Source: Sinorhizobium fredii
Lineage (GTDB): Bacteria; Pseudomonadota; Alphaproteobacteria; Rhizobiales; Rhizobiaceae
DNA length: 64,000 bases
Reading direction: 5' to 3'
NCBI RefSeq assembly: GCF_002944405.1
Contig: NZ_CP024307.1
Span: 206,501 to 270,500, forward strand
The first letter of the stretch is position 1. Each line of letters opens with the position of its first letter. A model generated the notes under the pieces. It did no database searches. It saw nothing but the letters and a program-made list of their open reading frames with translations, and was not told the origin of the DNA. The position numbers and the translations under genes were made by a program. Shown one piece after another: positions 27,373-38,402 of the stretch.

Positions 27373-28074
27373 ATGACAGCCGCCACCGAAATCCTGCTCT
27401 CGGAGATTCTGCCTTCAGACAAGGGCCCGAAGGACCGGAGCGGCAGCAGCCGGACCTGCATCGTCACGCGCGAGAGCGGATTGCCGGATGAACTGATCCG
27501 CTTCGTGGCCGGGCCGGACGGCCGCGTCGTGCCCGACCTGAAGCGGCAGCTTCCGGGGCGCGGTTGCTGGGTAAGGGCGGAGCGGCGCCTCGTCGAGAAG
27601 GCGGTGGCGAAGAAGCTCTTCGCCCGCGCTCTGCGTGCCGAGGTGAAGGCCGAGCCGGCATTGGCCGACGAGGTCGACAGGCTGCTCGCCGAGCAGCTTG
27701 CCGGAATGATGAACATGGCGCGCAAGGCCGGCCAGTTCGTCTCCGGCGCCACCAAGACCGAGCAGGCGGTGCGCGGACTCGCGGCGCTTGCAGTGTTCCA
27801 TGCGACCGAAGCGGCCGCCGACGGTGTCCGCAAGATCGATCAGGCCCGCAAGGCGATGAGCTTCGTCGCCGAGGATGAAACGGAAATACCTGCGTTCCGC
27901 CCCTTTGCGGCGGCGGAAATGGAGGAGCTTTTGGGAAGTAATGCTTTTATCCATGCCGCAGCGCTTGCAGGGCAGGCGGGTGAGGGTGTAGTGAAGCGCG
28001 CAATCATGCTCGAAAAGTACCGAGGATCCGTCCCGGTCCGGGCCGAAGGCGGCGCTGATAAGCCACAGCAATGA
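27373..28074 (+). CDS. YlxR (DUF448) fused to an L7Ae-like domain, RNA-binding
   Basis: A 233-residue protein six bases after nusA. Residues 25-95 are a YlxR domain (SRTCIVTRESG and LPGRGCWVRAER), a nucleic-acid-binding fold. From about 105 to 205 a ribosomal L7Ae/L30e-like domain follows (NMARKAGQFVSGATKTEQAV). The two-domain form is usual in alphaproteobacteria, while other bacteria encode the two proteins separately. Its role is probably in translation or RNA metabolism. Confidence 0.88.
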   Translation: MTAATEILLSEILPSDKGPKDRSGSSRTCIVTRESGLPDELIRFVAGPDGRVVPDLKRQLPGRGCWVRAERRLVEKAVAKKLFARALRAEVKAEPALADEVDRLLAEQLAGMMNMARKAGQFVSGATKTEQAVRGLAALAVFHATEAAADGVRKIDQARKAMSFVAEDETEIPAFRPFAAAEMEELLGSNAFIHAAALAGQAGEGVVKRAIMLEKYRGSVPVRAEGGADKPQQ

Positions 28075-28179
28075 CACGCGTCACCGGCAGAGGCCGGCAT
28101 CGCGAACGCTGCTTGAGACAAATTGGAAGACGGGGTCAGGTGTTACGCATCCGGCCCTGATCGCTAGGAACGGAACGGA

Positions 28180-30843
28180 ATGACCGACAACAAAGACGAC
28201 AAGACACTCAGCGTAGCGGGCAAGAAGACGCTGACCCTGAAGCCCGCCGGGGTGACGCAGGGGACTGTGCGCCAGGACATGGGCCGCGGTCGCTCGAAGG
28301 CGGTCGTGGTCGAAACCAAGAAGAAGTTCGGCCTGACGCGCCACAAGGACGAGCGTCCGATCACGCCGGTGAGCGCGACGCCCGTTGCGCGGCCGGCCGA
28401 GCCGCGCCCCGTTCAGCCGCACCCGGCTGGCCGCCCGGCCCCGCAGCCGCAGCCCCATCAGCCGCGCGCGGAGCAGAACCGTCCCCGGGTCGGCGTCGTG
28501 TTGAACGACCTCTCGGCCGGCGAGATGGAAGCCCGTCGTCGTGCGCTGGCTGAAGCCCAGGTGCGTGATGCCGAGGAAGCCAAGCGTCGCGCCGAAGAGG
28601 AAGTGCGTCGTCGCGCAGAAGAAGAAGCGCGCCTCGCCCGCGAAAAGGAAGAGGCCGCCCGACGCGCCGCCGAGGAAGCTGCTCGCCCGGCGGTCGTCGC
28701 CGAAAAGACCGATGAGGTCGCGGAGGAGCGCCCGGTCGCCGAGCGTCGCGCCGAGGCACCTCCTCAGCCCGTCCGCCCGGCGCCTGCCGCGCCTCAGGCG
28801 CCCGGTGCCCCCGGGGCAGCTCTTCGCGGTCGCCGGCCAAGCAGTGACGACGAGGATGAACGCCCGCGCAGCGGTGCCGGACCGGCCCGCGGCAAGGTCG
28901 TACGTCCCGAGCCGGCAAAGCCCGCTCCGCGCGCCAAGGGCGACGAGGGCCGTCGCCAGGGCAAGCTGACGCTGACCGCTGCCGTCGACGAGGACGGCGG
29001 CCAGCGCGGCCGTTCGCTTTCGGCGATGCGCCGCCGCCAGGAAAAGTTCCGGCGCAGCCAGATGCAGGAAACCCGCGAGAAGATTTCGCGCGAGGTCGTC
29101 CTGCCGGAGACCATCACGATTCAGGAGCTGTCGCAGCGCATGTCGGAGCGCGCCGTCGATGTCATCAAGTTCCTGATGAAGGAAGGCCAGATGATGAAGC
29201 CTGGCGACCTGATCGATGCGGATCTCGCCGAACTCATCGCCGGCGAATTCGGCCACACGGTGAAGCGGGTTTCCGAGTCGGACGTCGAGGAAGGCATCTT
29301 CAACGTTGCCGACCTGGATGAGACCATGATCTCCCGCCCGCCGATCGTGACGATCATGGGCCACGTCGACCACGGCAAGACGTCGCTGCTCGACGCGATC
29401 CGGCACGCCAATGTGGTCGCCGGTGAAGCGGGCGGCATCACCCAGCATATCGGCGCCTACCAGGTCGAACAGAACGGTCAGAAGATCACCTTCATCGACA
29501 CCCCCGGCCACGCTGCCTTCACGGCGATGCGTGCCCGCGGCGCCCAGGCGACGGACATTGCCGTCCTCGTCGTCGCGGCCGATGACAGCGTGATGCCGCA
29601 GACGATCGAATCGATCAACCACGCCAAGGCGGCGGGCGTGCCGATCATCGTTGCGATCAACAAGATCGACAAGCCGACGGCGAACCCGCAGAAGGTTCGC
29701 ACCGAGCTCCTGCAGCACGAGGTCTTCGTTGAATCGATGGGCGGTGAGGTGCTCGATGTCGAGGTCTCGGCGAAGAACCAGACCAATCTCGACAAGCTGC
29801 TCGAAGCGATCCTGCTGCAGGCGGAAATCCTCGACCTCAAGGCCAATCCGAACCGGACGGCTGAGGGTACGGTGGTGGAAGCCGAGCTCGACCGCGGCCG
29901 CGGTGCGGTTGCCACCGTCCTCGTACAGAAGGGCACGCTGACGCCTGGCCAGATCATCGTCGCCGGCGATCAGTGGGGCCGTGTACGTGCGCTCGTCAAC
30001 GACAAGGGCGAACACGTCAAGGAAGCAGGTCCTTCGATGCCGGTCGAGGTCCTCGGCCTTTCCGGCACGCCGGCGGCCGGGGATAAGTTTGCCGTCGTCG
30101 AGAACGAGAGCCGTGCGCGCGAGATCTCCGAATATCGCCAGCGGCTTGCCCGCGAGAAGATGGTTGCCCGCCAGTCCGGCTCGCGCGGCTCGCTCGAGCA
30201 GATGATGAGCCAGCTCCAGGCTTCCGGCCTAAAGGAGTTCCCGCTGGTCATCAAGGGCGACGTGCAGGGCTCGATCGAGGCGATCGCCGGTGCTCTCGAC
30301 AAGCTCGGAACCGACGAAGTACGGGCGCGCATCGTGCATTCCGGCGCCGGCGGCATCACCGAGTCGGATATCTCGCTCGCCGAGGCATCGAATGCCGCGA
30401 TCATCGGCTTCAACGTCCGCGCCAACAAGCAGGCGCGCGATGCGGCCGAGCGGTCCGGTATCGAGATCCGCTACTACAACATCATCTACGATCTGGTGGA
30501 TGACGTGAAGGCGGCGATGTCCGGCCTGCTCTCGCCCGAGCGGCGCGAGACCTTCCTCGGCAATGCGGAGATCCTGGAGGTGTTCAACATCACCAAGGTC
30601 GGCAAGGTCGCGGGCTGCCGCGTCACCGAGGGCAAGGTCGAGCGTGGCGTCGGTGTCCGTCTGGTGCGCGACAACGTCGTCATCCACGAAGGCAAGCTCA
30701 AGACGCTCAAGCGCTTCAAGGACGAGGTCTCCGAGGTCCAGTCCGGCCAGGAATGCGGCATGGCCTTCGAGAACTACGAAGACATCCGCGCCGGCGACAC
30801 GATCGAGTGCTTCCGCGTCGAGCACATCACGCGGACGCTCTAA
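28180..30843 (+). CDS. infB: Translation initiation factor IF-2
   Basis: An 887-residue IF-2, the GTPase that positions fMet-tRNA at initiation. The first 320 residues are a charged, repetitive N-terminal region rich in Arg, Glu and Ala. The G domain begins with GHVDHGKT at 394-401 and contains DTPGHAAF and NKID. Domain IV (C-terminal) ends [14 protein letters not shown]. The N-terminal extension is longer than needed for GTPase action, as usual in rhizobia. Confidence 0.98.
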   Translation: MTDNKDDKTLSVAGKKTLTLKPAGVTQGTVRQDMGRGRSKAVVVETKKKFGLTRHKDERPITPVSATPVARPAEPRPVQPHPAGRPAPQPQPHQPRAEQNRPRVGVVLNDLSAGEMEARRRALAEAQVRDAEEAKRRAEEEVRRRAEEEARLAREKEEAARRAAEEAARPAVVAEKTDEVAEERPVAERRAEAPPQPVRPAPAAPQAPGAPGAALRGRRPSSDDEDERPRSGAGPARGKVVRPEPAKPAPRAKGDEGRRQGKLTLTAAVDEDGGQRGRSLSAMRRRQEKFRRSQMQETREKISREVVLPETITIQELSQRMSERAVDVIKFLMKEGQMMKPGDLIDADLAELIAGEFGHTVKRVSESDVEEGIFNVADLDETMISRPPIVTIMGHVDHGKTSLLDAIRHANVVAGEAGGITQHIGAYQVEQNGQKITFIDTPGHAAFTAMRARGAQATDIAVLVVAADDSVMPQTIESINHAKAAGVPIIVAINKIDKPTANPQKVRTELLQHEVFVESMGGEVLDVEVSAKNQTNLDKLLEAILLQAEILDLKANPNRTAEGTVVEAELDRGRGAVATVLVQKGTLTPGQIIVAGDQWGRVRALVNDKGEHVKEAGPSMPVEVLGLSGTPAAGDKFAVVENESRAREISEYRQRLAREKMVARQSGSRGSLEQMMSQLQASGLKEFPLVIKGDVQGSIEAIAGALDKLGTDEVRARIVHSGAGGITESDISLAEASNAAIIGFNVRANKQARDAAERSGIEIRYYNIIYDLVDDVKAAMSGLLSPERRETFLGNAEILEVFNITKVGKVAGCRVTEGKVERGVGVRLVRDNVVIHEGKLKTLKRFKDEVSEVQSGQECGMAFENYEDIRAGDTIECFRVEHITRTL

Positions 30844-30864
30844 GTCGATCCGGCAACAGATTGT

Positions 30865-30900
30865 AGGGGCGCCGGATCATCTCCGGCGCTCCTGTTTTTT
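30865..30900 (+). terminator. Rho-independent terminator after infB
   Basis: AGGGGCGCCGGA (30865-30876) pairs with TCCGGCGCTCCT (30882-30893) around a five-base loop, followed by six T residues after one G. It separates infB from rbfA, which are often cotranscribed. Confidence 0.85.
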
Positions 30901-31018
30901 GCGGAACGAGACGAGATGCTGGCGAGATGCCGATCATGGCCGTCTCGTCTCTATTGAACCGATCGCGGCTCGAGTCCGGTCGATGTGACCGCAATCGCCG
31001 TGATCCAGGATAAGCACA

Positions 31019-31426
31019 ATGACCAGATCCACATCCTCTGCTCCGTCCCAGCGCATGCTGCGCGTCGGCGAACAGGTGCGCGCCGCGATCACCCAGGTCC
31101 TGCAGCGCGGCGAAGTCCGCGACCCGCTGATCGAGAAGACGGTGATTTCGATTTCCGAAGTGCGTATGTCGCCCGATCTCAAGATAGCGACGGCCTATGT
31201 TACGCCGCTCGGTGTCGCCGATCATGCGGCGGTCATCGAGGCGCTCAACAAGCATGCGAAATTCATCCGAGGCCGGCTCGGGCCGCAGCTCAGGCAGATG
31301 AAATACATGCCGGACGTCCGCTTCAGGGACGACACCAGCTTCGACAACTACCAGAAGATCGACGCGCTGCTGCGCTCGCCGGAAGTCAGCCGCGACCTCG
31401 ATCCCGACACCGACGACGAAGAATAG
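31019..31426 (+). CDS. rbfA: 30S ribosome-binding factor RbfA
   Basis: A 135-residue RbfA, which binds immature 30S subunits near the 5' helix of 16S rRNA. It shows the KH-like fold with [19 protein letters not shown] and the conserved [18 protein letters not shown]. The C-terminus is acidic. truB begins seven bases downstream. Confidence 0.96.
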   Translation: MTRSTSSAPSQRMLRVGEQVRAAITQVLQRGEVRDPLIEKTVISISEVRMSPDLKIATAYVTPLGVADHAAVIEALNKHAKFIRGRLGPQLRQMKYMPDVRFRDDTSFDNYQKIDALLRSPEVSRDLDPDTDDEE

Positions 31427-31433
31427 AAGATCC

Positions 31434-32369
31434 ATGTCCAAGCCGCGCAAACCCAAGGGCCGCCCGATTTCGGGCTGGCTGATCCTCGACAAGCCGCTCG
31501 ATTTCGGCTCCACCGAGGCTGTGTCCAAGATCAAGTGGCTGTTCAAGGCGCAGAAGGCCGGCCATGCCGGCACGCTCGATCCGCTGGCCTCCGGCATGCT
31601 GCCGATCGCGCTCGGCGATGCCACGAAGACCGTTCCCTATGTCATGGACGGCCGCAAGATCTACGAGTTCACCGTCGCCTGGGGCGAGGAACGCTCGACC
31701 GACGACCTCGAAGGGGATGTCGTCAGCTCGTCTTCCGAGCGTCCGAGCGAAGAGTCAATCCGTGCCCTGCTGCCGAAATATACCGGCGTGATCAGCCAGG
31801 TACCGCCGCAGTTTTCGGCGATCAAGATCGACGGCGAGCGCGCCTACGACCTTGCGCGGGACGGCGAAACCGTAGAAATCCCACCCCGCGAGGTGGAGGT
31901 TTTCCGCCTCTCGCTGATCGGCTCGACGCCGCATCTCGCCCATTTCGAGATCGAGTGCGGCAAGGGCACCTATGTCCGCTCGCTCGCCCGCGACATGGGC
32001 CGCGATCTCGGCTGCTTCGGCCACATCGCCTCCTTGCGCCGCACCTTCGTCGCGCCCTTCGGCGAGGAGGACATGGTCTCGCTCGCCGATCTCGTGGCGC
32101 TGGAAAAGATCGAGGACGATGCGGAACGACTTGCCGCGCTCGACGATTATCTGATCGACACCGGCGAGGCGCTTTCCGATCTGCCGCATGTGGCGGTAAG
32201 CGAGGATCAGGCGCACCGGTTGAGAATGGGCAACCCGATCATCCTGCGTGGTCGGGACGCGCCGTTGCCGGCTCCGGAGGCCTACGCAACAGCACGCGGC
32301 AAGCTCGTTGCGATCGGTGAAGTCGCCGAAGGTGAATTTCGACCGAAGCGTGTGTTCGCCAGCCATTGA
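31434..32369 (+). CDS. truB: tRNA pseudouridine-55 synthase
   Basis: A 311-residue TruB. The catalytic aspartate is D49 in [13 protein letters not shown]. Motifs for substrate binding ([13 protein letters not shown] and [15 protein letters not shown]) follow in order. A PUA-like C-terminal region ends the protein. It makes the universal pseudouridine in the T-loop. It is coupled with rbfA. Confidence 0.97.
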   Translation: MSKPRKPKGRPISGWLILDKPLDFGSTEAVSKIKWLFKAQKAGHAGTLDPLASGMLPIALGDATKTVPYVMDGRKIYEFTVAWGEERSTDDLEGDVVSSSSERPSEESIRALLPKYTGVISQVPPQFSAIKIDGERAYDLARDGETVEIPPREVEVFRLSLIGSTPHLAHFEIECGKGTYVRSLARDMGRDLGCFGHIASLRRTFVAPFGEEDMVSLADLVALEKIEDDAERLAALDDYLIDTGEALSDLPHVAVSEDQAHRLRMGNPIILRGRDAPLPAPEAYATARGKLVAIGEVAEGEFRPKRVFASH

Positions 32370-32463
32370 CCGGCAGCCGGTGCCCGGCCAACAATTGCGC
32401 CGCTTTGCGTGCGGCGTATAGGCGCGCAACGGGGTTGAGAAGCCCGGGCGAAAGGCGGTACGG

Positions 32464-34176
32464 ATGCTCAAGGCGCCAGAGAAAAGCGAGAGCGAGGTCT
32501 CATCCGGCGGACTGCAAGCGGTCGCGGCCTTTGTTCGCACCTATCTTCGCAGGCCCTTCAGCTTCTATCTGCTTTCGCTGCTGCTAATCGCCATCATCCC
32601 TTCCTTCATCTTCTCCTTCGTGATCGTGAAGCGCAGCGTCGATGCGCAGGAGCAGGTCGTCACCTCGCTGCTGAGGGCCTCGACCGGCTCCGTTACCCGG
32701 ATCGTCGAGCGCGAGGTCGAGGGCATGATGACCACGCTTCGGGTCCTGTCGACCTCTGGGGCGGTCGATCTTCGCGATCTGCGCGGTTTCTACCACCGCG
32801 CTTCGAGTGCTTTGGCGGGCACCCATTCCAATCTGATCGTCGTCGATAGCGATCACAATTTGCGGATGAGCACCGGCGTTCCCTTCGGGACGCTGTTGGG
32901 GCGGGGATCCGATCCGGACCTCGACCTGGCCCTGAAAAGCAGCGGACCGCTCGTTTCCGGCGCCTTCTTCGCGAACACCTCCAGGAGCTGGGTCTTCAAC
33001 GTCTATCTGCCGATAAACGGGCCGGACGGCGAACGGTATCTGTTGGGCCTGACCCAGGATGCGGCTCGGATGGCCAAGGCGGTCAATCGGGACACGCTTT
33101 CACCGGGGTGGAATGCCGCGCTCGTCGACGGCAAAGGCAAGGTGATCGCCTCCTCCGATCCCGCGGCCCGTCCCGGGGAAGCGTTCTTTCTGGACAAGCT
33201 CCCTCAGATCAGCATCGGCGTCAGCGACATCAACGAGCATGGGGTGGATTACCGCGTCGTCTCGGAATTCTCGGTCATCACCGGCTGGCGCATCGTCGCC
33301 TGGGCTCCGCGGGAGGTAGTCGATGCGCCGATCCTGTGGTCGTTTCTCTGGCTGTCGCTCGGCGGCATCATTTTCGCCAGCATCGCCGTTGCCGGATCCC
33401 TGACCATCGCGCGGCTGTTGACACAGGGGGTCAAGCTCTTGGCGCTCGACGCACGGCGTCTCGGCGCCGGCGAAGTGATCGAGCCGCGCCGCTACGTCAT
33501 TACCGAAGTCGAGGCCGTCTCGACAGCGCTTGCCCGCGCGGCGGCGGCCCGTACCAAGGCCGAGGTGGAAATCCGCCTCCTCATGCGCGAGGTCGCGCAT
33601 CGCTCGAAGAACCAGCTGACTGTCATCCAGTCGATGCTTGCCCAATCCGCGGCGTCGAGCGAGGATACCGCGGAGTTCGTCGACGCGTTCCGCAAGCGGC
33701 TTGCTGGGCTTGCCCGCTCGACCGACCTGATGATCGCCAATGCGGCAATGGGTGTCGATTTCCGCGAGCTTGCCGAGGACCAGCTTCAGCCCTTTGCGCC
33801 GGACGATCCGGACCGCATCGTGCTTGCCGGGCCAAGTTTGCGGCTGGACACCCAAATGGCGCAGACGCTCGGCATGGTCCTTCACGAACTGGCGACCAAT
33901 GCGATCAAGCATGGGGCGCTTGCCAATGCGACGGGCGCGGTCAAGCTCGAGTGGTCGGTGTCGCCCGGAACGATCACCATTCGCTGGCGCGAGAGCGGCG
34001 CGGATCTTGCCGAGCCGGGCCAGGCGCCCCGCCGGGGGTTCGGCTCGGTGGTGATCGAGCGCATGCTCGGCATCGCACTGCGCGCCGAACTCGACAGAAA
34101 GATGCATGCCGACGGCATCGAATGGCACATCCGCATCCCCCGCGGCGGCGAGCCCCGAGGCGGGGCGGACAGTTGA
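32464..34176 (+). CDS. Membrane sensor histidine kinase, HWE/HisKA_2 type
   Basis: A 570-residue kinase. Transmembrane segments at about 35-56 and 297-320 flank a periplasmic region of Cache type (about 60-290). A HAMP-like linker follows. The H-box is EVAHRSKNQLTVIQSML, with phospho-acceptor H379, and the N-box is LHELATNAIKHGAL near 474-487; this short ATPase is the HWE/HisKA_2 form often linked to the general stress response in alphaproteobacteria. No response regulator is adjacent. It sits alone between truB and rpsO. Confidence 0.85.
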   Translation: MLKAPEKSESEVSSGGLQAVAAFVRTYLRRPFSFYLLSLLLIAIIPSFIFSFVIVKRSVDAQEQVVTSLLRASTGSVTRIVEREVEGMMTTLRVLSTSGAVDLRDLRGFYHRASSALAGTHSNLIVVDSDHNLRMSTGVPFGTLLGRGSDPDLDLALKSSGPLVSGAFFANTSRSWVFNVYLPINGPDGERYLLGLTQDAARMAKAVNRDTLSPGWNAALVDGKGKVIASSDPAARPGEAFFLDKLPQISIGVSDINEHGVDYRVVSEFSVITGWRIVAWAPREVVDAPILWSFLWLSLGGIIFASIAVAGSLTIARLLTQGVKLLALDARRLGAGEVIEPRRYVITEVEAVSTALARAAAARTKAEVEIRLLMREVAHRSKNQLTVIQSMLAQSAASSEDTAEFVDAFRKRLAGLARSTDLMIANAAMGVDFRELAEDQLQPFAPDDPDRIVLAGPSLRLDTQMAQTLGMVLHELATNAIKHGALANATGAVKLEWSVSPGTITIRWRESGADLAEPGQAPRRGFGSVVIERMLGIALRAELDRKMHADGIEWHIRIPRGGEPRGGADS

Positions 34177-34397
34177 TGCCGGTGCCTGCCGGCGTCAATG
34201 CTCGCGGCGGCTTGATGCGGAAGAAAAATGTGGCGCAGCGGGGTACCCGCAGCCGGCTCGATCACCCTTTCCTTTTGTGTCCGTTTCGGTTATAGCCACG
34301 CCAGCGAAAAGGCGCCGCCTCTTCGTGTGAACGGCCGCGGCTGGACGACATCCCGGCTGCCGGCGACCTCAAATCCTCGAAACGAAAGGATCAGCCG

Positions 34398-34667
34398 ATG
34401 TCGATCACTGCAGAGCGCAAGGCTCAGCTCATCAAGGAATTCGCAACCGCCGAAGGCGATACCGGTTCTCCGGAAGTCCAGGTTGCGCTCCTGACGGAAC
34501 GGATCAACAACCTGACCGAACACTTCAAGGACCACAAGAAGGACAACCATTCCCGCCGTGGTCTTCTCGCGATGGTTTCCAGCCGTCGTTCGCTCCTCGA
34601 CTATCTGAAGAAGAAAGACGAAGCGCGCTACAGCAAGCTGATCGGTGCCCTGGGCATCCGTCGCTAA
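34398..34667 (+). CDS. rpsO: 30S ribosomal protein S15
   Basis: An 89-residue S15, binding 16S rRNA in the platform. The ribosomal S15 signature is complete ([31 protein letters not shown]). AGGA and a short spacer lie before the ATG. In E. coli S15 represses its own mRNA; no such structure can be read reliably here. pnp follows after a terminator. Confidence 0.98.
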   Translation: MSITAERKAQLIKEFATAEGDTGSPEVQVALLTERINNLTEHFKDHKKDNHSRRGLLAMVSSRRSLLDYLKKKDEARYSKLIGALGIRR

Positions 34668-34674
34668 TCGACTG

Positions 34675-34710
34675 TCCGGCGGGTCGCTCGGCGATCCGCC
34701 GGATTTTTTT
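34675..34710 (+). terminator. Terminator between rpsO and pnp
   Basis: TCCGGCGG (34675-34682) pairs with CCGCCGGA (34696-34703) with further pairing in the 12-base interior, and seven T residues follow. It resembles the partial terminator in rpsO-pnp of other bacteria. Confidence 0.85.
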
Positions 34711-35053
34711 GGGCGCTGAACCGCCCACTGCGGCCTTTGTGCGTCGAAAGGGATGCACGGCGCTGTAGAATTCTCTCTCCACGGGCGCCGTAGGCGCAGT
34801 CTGGAGATGTCCAGCGAGCCGGATGGGCCGGTATCGCGGATCAACCGATGGCCCGTCATGGGGCAGGATTGCAGGATGCTTCGGCGCCTGCTTGCCGAAG
34901 CGCTTCCATACGGGTGAGCGCGGCAAAGCGGTGAGCGGCCGGTACTGTTTGAAGCCTCCCGTTGTCTTGCCCGTGATGCGCCACACCAAGCGGCAACAAG
35001 ATCGTCTGCGCTGCAACAGCCGCGGACGGTCTCCCGCACACGAAGGACAGAAC
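34711..35053 (+). promoter_or_regulatory. Long pnp 5' leader with a perfect hairpin
   Basis: The 343 bases between the rpsO terminator and pnp hold no gene. A perfect 8-bp hairpin, GCTTCGGC (34878-34885) with GCCGAAGC (34894-34901), lies inside. In E. coli an RNase III-processed leader hairpin underlies autoregulation of PNPase; a similar role here is inference. Confidence 0.4.
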
Positions 35054-37216
35054 ATGTTCGAGACCCACAAGGTAGAAATCGAATGGGCTGGGCGTCCGCT
35101 CAAGCTCGAAACCGGCAAGATCGCCCGCCAGGCGGACGGCGCCGTTCTCGCCATCTACGGCGAAACCGTCGTCTTGGCCACGGTTGTTTCCGCCAAGGCG
35201 CCGAAGCCCGGTCAGGACTTCTTCCCGCTGACCGTCAACTACCAGGAAAAGACCTATGCCGCCGGCAAAATCCCCGGCGGTTACTTTAAGCGTGAAGGCC
35301 GTCCGAGCGAAAACGAGACGCTCGTCTCGCGCCTGATCGACCGTCCGATCCGCCCGCTCTTCCCGGAAGGCTACAAGAACGACACCCAGGTGATCGTCAC
35401 GGTCATGCAGCATGACCTTGAAAACAACCCGGACGTTGTCTCGATGGTGGCCGCCTCTGCGGCGCTGACACTCTCCGGCATTCCCTTCATGGGCCCGATC
35501 GGCGGCGCCCGCGTCGGCTACATCAACGGCCAGTACGTGCTCAATCCCCACCTCGACGAGATGGAGGAATCGACGCTCGATCTCGTCGTCGCCGGCACCC
35601 AGGAAGCCGTGCTGATGGTCGAGTCCGAAGCCAAGGAGCTGCCGGAAGACGTCATGCTCGGCGCCGTGGTTTTCGGCCAGAAGGGCTTCCAGCCGGTCAT
35701 CGACGCGATCATCAAGCTCGCCGAAGTGGCCGCCAAGGAGCCGCGCGAGTTCGAGCCGGAAGACCATTCCGCGCTTGAAAACGCCATGCTTTCAATCGCC
35801 GAGGACGAGCTGCGCAACGCCTACAAGATCACCGAGAAGGCCGCACGCTATGCCGCCGTCGACGCCGTCAAGGCCAAGGTGAAGGAGCACTTCCTGCCGG
35901 AAGGCATCGAGAACCCGGCCCACTCGGCCGAGGAAATCGCCTCTGTCTTCAAGCACCTGCAGGCCAAGATCGTCCGCTGGAACATCCTCGACACCCAGAG
36001 CCGCATCGATGGCCGCGACCTCGTCACGGTTCGCCCGATCGTCGCCGAAGTCGGCCTCCTGCCGCGTACCCACGGCTCGGCGATCTTCACCCGCGGTGAA
36101 ACGCAGGCGATCGTCGTCGCCACGCTCGGCACCGGCGAAGACGAGCAGTATGTCGATTCCTTGACCGGCATGTACAAGGAAAATTTCATGCTGCACTACA
36201 ACTTCCCGCCCTTCTCGGTCGGCGAGACGGGCCGCATGGGTTCTCCGGGCCGCCGCGAAATCGGCCACGGCAAGCTCGCCTGGCGCGCCATCCACCCGAT
36301 GCTGCCGACGGCGGAGCAGTTCCCCTATACGCTGCGCGTCGTTTCCGAAATCACCGAGTCGAACGGCTCCTCCTCGATGGCAACCGTCTGCGGCACCTCG
36401 CTGGCACTGATGGATGCGGGCGTGCCGCTCGCCAAGCCGGTCGCCGGCATCGCCATGGGCCTGATCAAGGAAGATGACCGCTTCGCCGTTCTCTCCGACA
36501 TTCTCGGTGACGAGGACCATCTCGGCGACATGGACTTCAAGGTGGCCGGTACCGAAGCCGGTATCACCTCGCTGCAGATGGACATCAAGATCGAGGGCAT
36601 CACCGAAGAGATCATGGGCGTTGCGCTCAACCAGGCCAAGGGTGGCCGCCTGCACATTCTCGGCGAAATGGCCAAGGCCATTTCCGAGAGCCGCGGCCAG
36701 CTCGGGGAATTCGCGCCGCGCATCGAGGTGATGAACATTCCGGTCGACAAGATCCGCGAAGTCATCGGCTCGGGCGGCAAGGTCATCCGCGAAATCGTCG
36801 AGAAAACCGGCGCCAAGATCAACATCGAGGACGACGGCACCGTCAAGATCGCTTCGTCGTCGGGCAAGGAGATCGAGGCGGCGCGCAAGTGGATCCACTC
36901 GATCGTCGCCGAGCCGGAGGTCGGCCAGATCTATGAGGGCACGGTCGTCAAGACCGCCGATTTCGGCGCCTTCGTCAACTTCTTCGGCGCCCGTGACGGC
37001 CTCGTCCACATTTCGCAGCTCGCCTCCGAGCGCGTCGCCAAGACGACCGATGTCGTCAAGGAAGGCGACAAGGTCTGGGTCAAGCTGATGGGCTTTGACG
37101 AGCGCGGCAAGGTCCGCCTCTCCATGAAGGTCGTCGACCAGGCGACCGGCAAGGAGATCGTCGCCGAAAAGGGCGACAAGTCCGACAAGAAGGACGGCGG
37201 CGAAGCGGCCGAATAA
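35054..37216 (+). CDS. pnp: Polyribonucleotide nucleotidyltransferase (PNPase)
   Basis: A 720-residue 3'-5' exoribonuclease that phosphorolyses RNA. Two RNase PH domains are present (the second with [17 protein letters not shown] and [18 protein letters not shown]), followed by a KH domain ([15 protein letters not shown] near 575) and an S1 domain ([17 protein letters not shown]). The tail after the S1 domain is rich in lysine and aspartate. ATG 35054 follows GAAGGACAG. It commonly partners RNase E. Confidence 0.98.
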   Translation: MFETHKVEIEWAGRPLKLETGKIARQADGAVLAIYGETVVLATVVSAKAPKPGQDFFPLTVNYQEKTYAAGKIPGGYFKREGRPSENETLVSRLIDRPIRPLFPEGYKNDTQVIVTVMQHDLENNPDVVSMVAASAALTLSGIPFMGPIGGARVGYINGQYVLNPHLDEMEESTLDLVVAGTQEAVLMVESEAKELPEDVMLGAVVFGQKGFQPVIDAIIKLAEVAAKEPREFEPEDHSALENAMLSIAEDELRNAYKITEKAARYAAVDAVKAKVKEHFLPEGIENPAHSAEEIASVFKHLQAKIVRWNILDTQSRIDGRDLVTVRPIVAEVGLLPRTHGSAIFTRGETQAIVVATLGTGEDEQYVDSLTGMYKENFMLHYNFPPFSVGETGRMGSPGRREIGHGKLAWRAIHPMLPTAEQFPYTLRVVSEITESNGSSSMATVCGTSLALMDAGVPLAKPVAGIAMGLIKEDDRFAVLSDILGDEDHLGDMDFKVAGTEAGITSLQMDIKIEGITEEIMGVALNQAKGGRLHILGEMAKAISESRGQLGEFAPRIEVMNIPVDKIREVIGSGGKVIREIVEKTGAKINIEDDGTVKIASSSGKEIEAARKWIHSIVAEPEVGQIYEGTVVKTADFGAFVNFFGARDGLVHISQLASERVAKTTDVVKEGDKVWVKLMGFDERGKVRLSMKVVDQATGKEIVAEKGDKSDKKDGGEAAE

Positions 37217-37346
37217 GCCGGCTTCAGTTCAATCCAACTCGGGGCGCGGAGCAGATCGCTTCGCGCCCTTTCTCGTAAGCGCGGGACAAGACTCTCCCTG
37301 TGAGGCGGCCCGCACTCGACCGACAGATTTGCTAACGGAAACATCC

Positions 37347-38363
37347 ATGAGCCGCGACGCGCTGAAAACCCTGTTCTATCCCTTCGAGACCGGCGTCATC
37401 GATCCGCCGGGGGAGGGCGAGCGCGTCCTGTTTCTCGGTGCGGAAGCGGGCTACAGGCTGCCGGAAGGCTTTGCCGCATCGATGCTGGCCGTCCAGCCGC
37501 TCAAATCCCTGTATCGCGCTCTGGAAGCTGCACGGGCCGAAGCGGCGCCGGTCGCCTCGGGCGAGGACTACGACGCAGCACTGGTGCTCTGCGGCAAGCA
37601 CAAGGGCGAGAACGAGGACCGCATTGCCGAGGCGCTGAAACGCACCCGGGACGGCGCCCTCATCGTCGTCGCCGGCGGCAAGGAGGACGGTATCCAGCCG
37701 CTGCGCAAGAAGATCGACAAGTTCGGCTGGGAAGGCGATTCGATGCCGAAATATCACGGCGTCGCCTTCTGGTTCACGCGGCCGGAGGACGCCTCCGAGG
37801 CCGTGTCGAAGCTCGCCAAGGTCCCCGTGCGCGTCGACGGCCTGTTCGAGGCGGCGCCGGGCATGTTCTCGCACGACCGCGTCGATGCCGGCTCGGAACT
37901 GCTCGCCTCCCGCCTGCCGCGCGAGTTCAGCGGCCATGCTGCGGATTTCGGCGCCGGCTGGGGTTATCTCTCGGTAAAGCTTGCCGAGGCCTCGCCGGGC
38001 CTCAAGGGCATCGACCTGTTCGAGGCGGATCACAATTCCCTGGAGGCGGCGCGGGCCAACATGGCGGCGAACGCTTCGTCGACGCCGGCGCGCTTCTACT
38101 GGCACGATCTGACGAGCGAAGAAACACGCGACAAATACGACCTGATCGTCATGAACCCGCCCTTCCACGAGGGCCACGCGGCGGAGCCCGCTCTCGGCGC
38201 GGCGATGATCAAGGCAGCCGCCAAGGCCCTGAAGCAGGGTGGCCGGCTGATGCTGGTCGCCAATCGCGGCCTGCCTTATGAACAGGTCCTGGCGGAAGCC
38301 TTCAAGGAAAGCGGCGAAACCTGCCGGAATGCGCGCTTCAAGGTGCTTTGGGCGAAGCGCTGA
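37347..38363 (+). CDS. rsmC: RsmC-like 16S rRNA methyltransferase
   Basis: A 338-residue class I SAM methyltransferase with two related domains. The C-terminal catalytic half has DFGAGWGYLSVKLAE (SAM-binding) and NPPFHEG, the catalytic motif of N2-guanine methyltransferases acting on rRNA G1207. The N-terminal half is a degenerate copy of the fold, as in RsmC. ATG 37347 is preferred over the TTG at 37329. Precise rRNA target is inferred from the family. Confidence 0.85.
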   Translation: MSRDALKTLFYPFETGVIDPPGEGERVLFLGAEAGYRLPEGFAASMLAVQPLKSLYRALEAARAEAAPVASGEDYDAALVLCGKHKGENEDRIAEALKRTRDGALIVVAGGKEDGIQPLRKKIDKFGWEGDSMPKYHGVAFWFTRPEDASEAVSKLAKVPVRVDGLFEAAPGMFSHDRVDAGSELLASRLPREFSGHAADFGAGWGYLSVKLAEASPGLKGIDLFEADHNSLEAARANMAANASSTPARFYWHDLTSEETRDKYDLIVMNPPFHEGHAAEPALGAAMIKAAAKALKQGGRLMLVANRGLPYEQVLAEAFKESGETCRNARFKVLWAKR

Positions 38364-38402
38364 CGGCGCATTTGCCCGCGTCACCGCATCGGCAGGCGGG
38401 CT

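Noticed and set aside
28081..30015. A 644-codon open frame antisense to infB
   Set aside because: It lies opposite a certain gene, has no family features, and arises from the high-GC codon pattern, as do many long antisense frames here.
35792..37009. A 405-codon open frame antisense to pnp
   Set aside because: Composition is the mirror of the pnp frame; no ribosome-binding site or recognisable domain.
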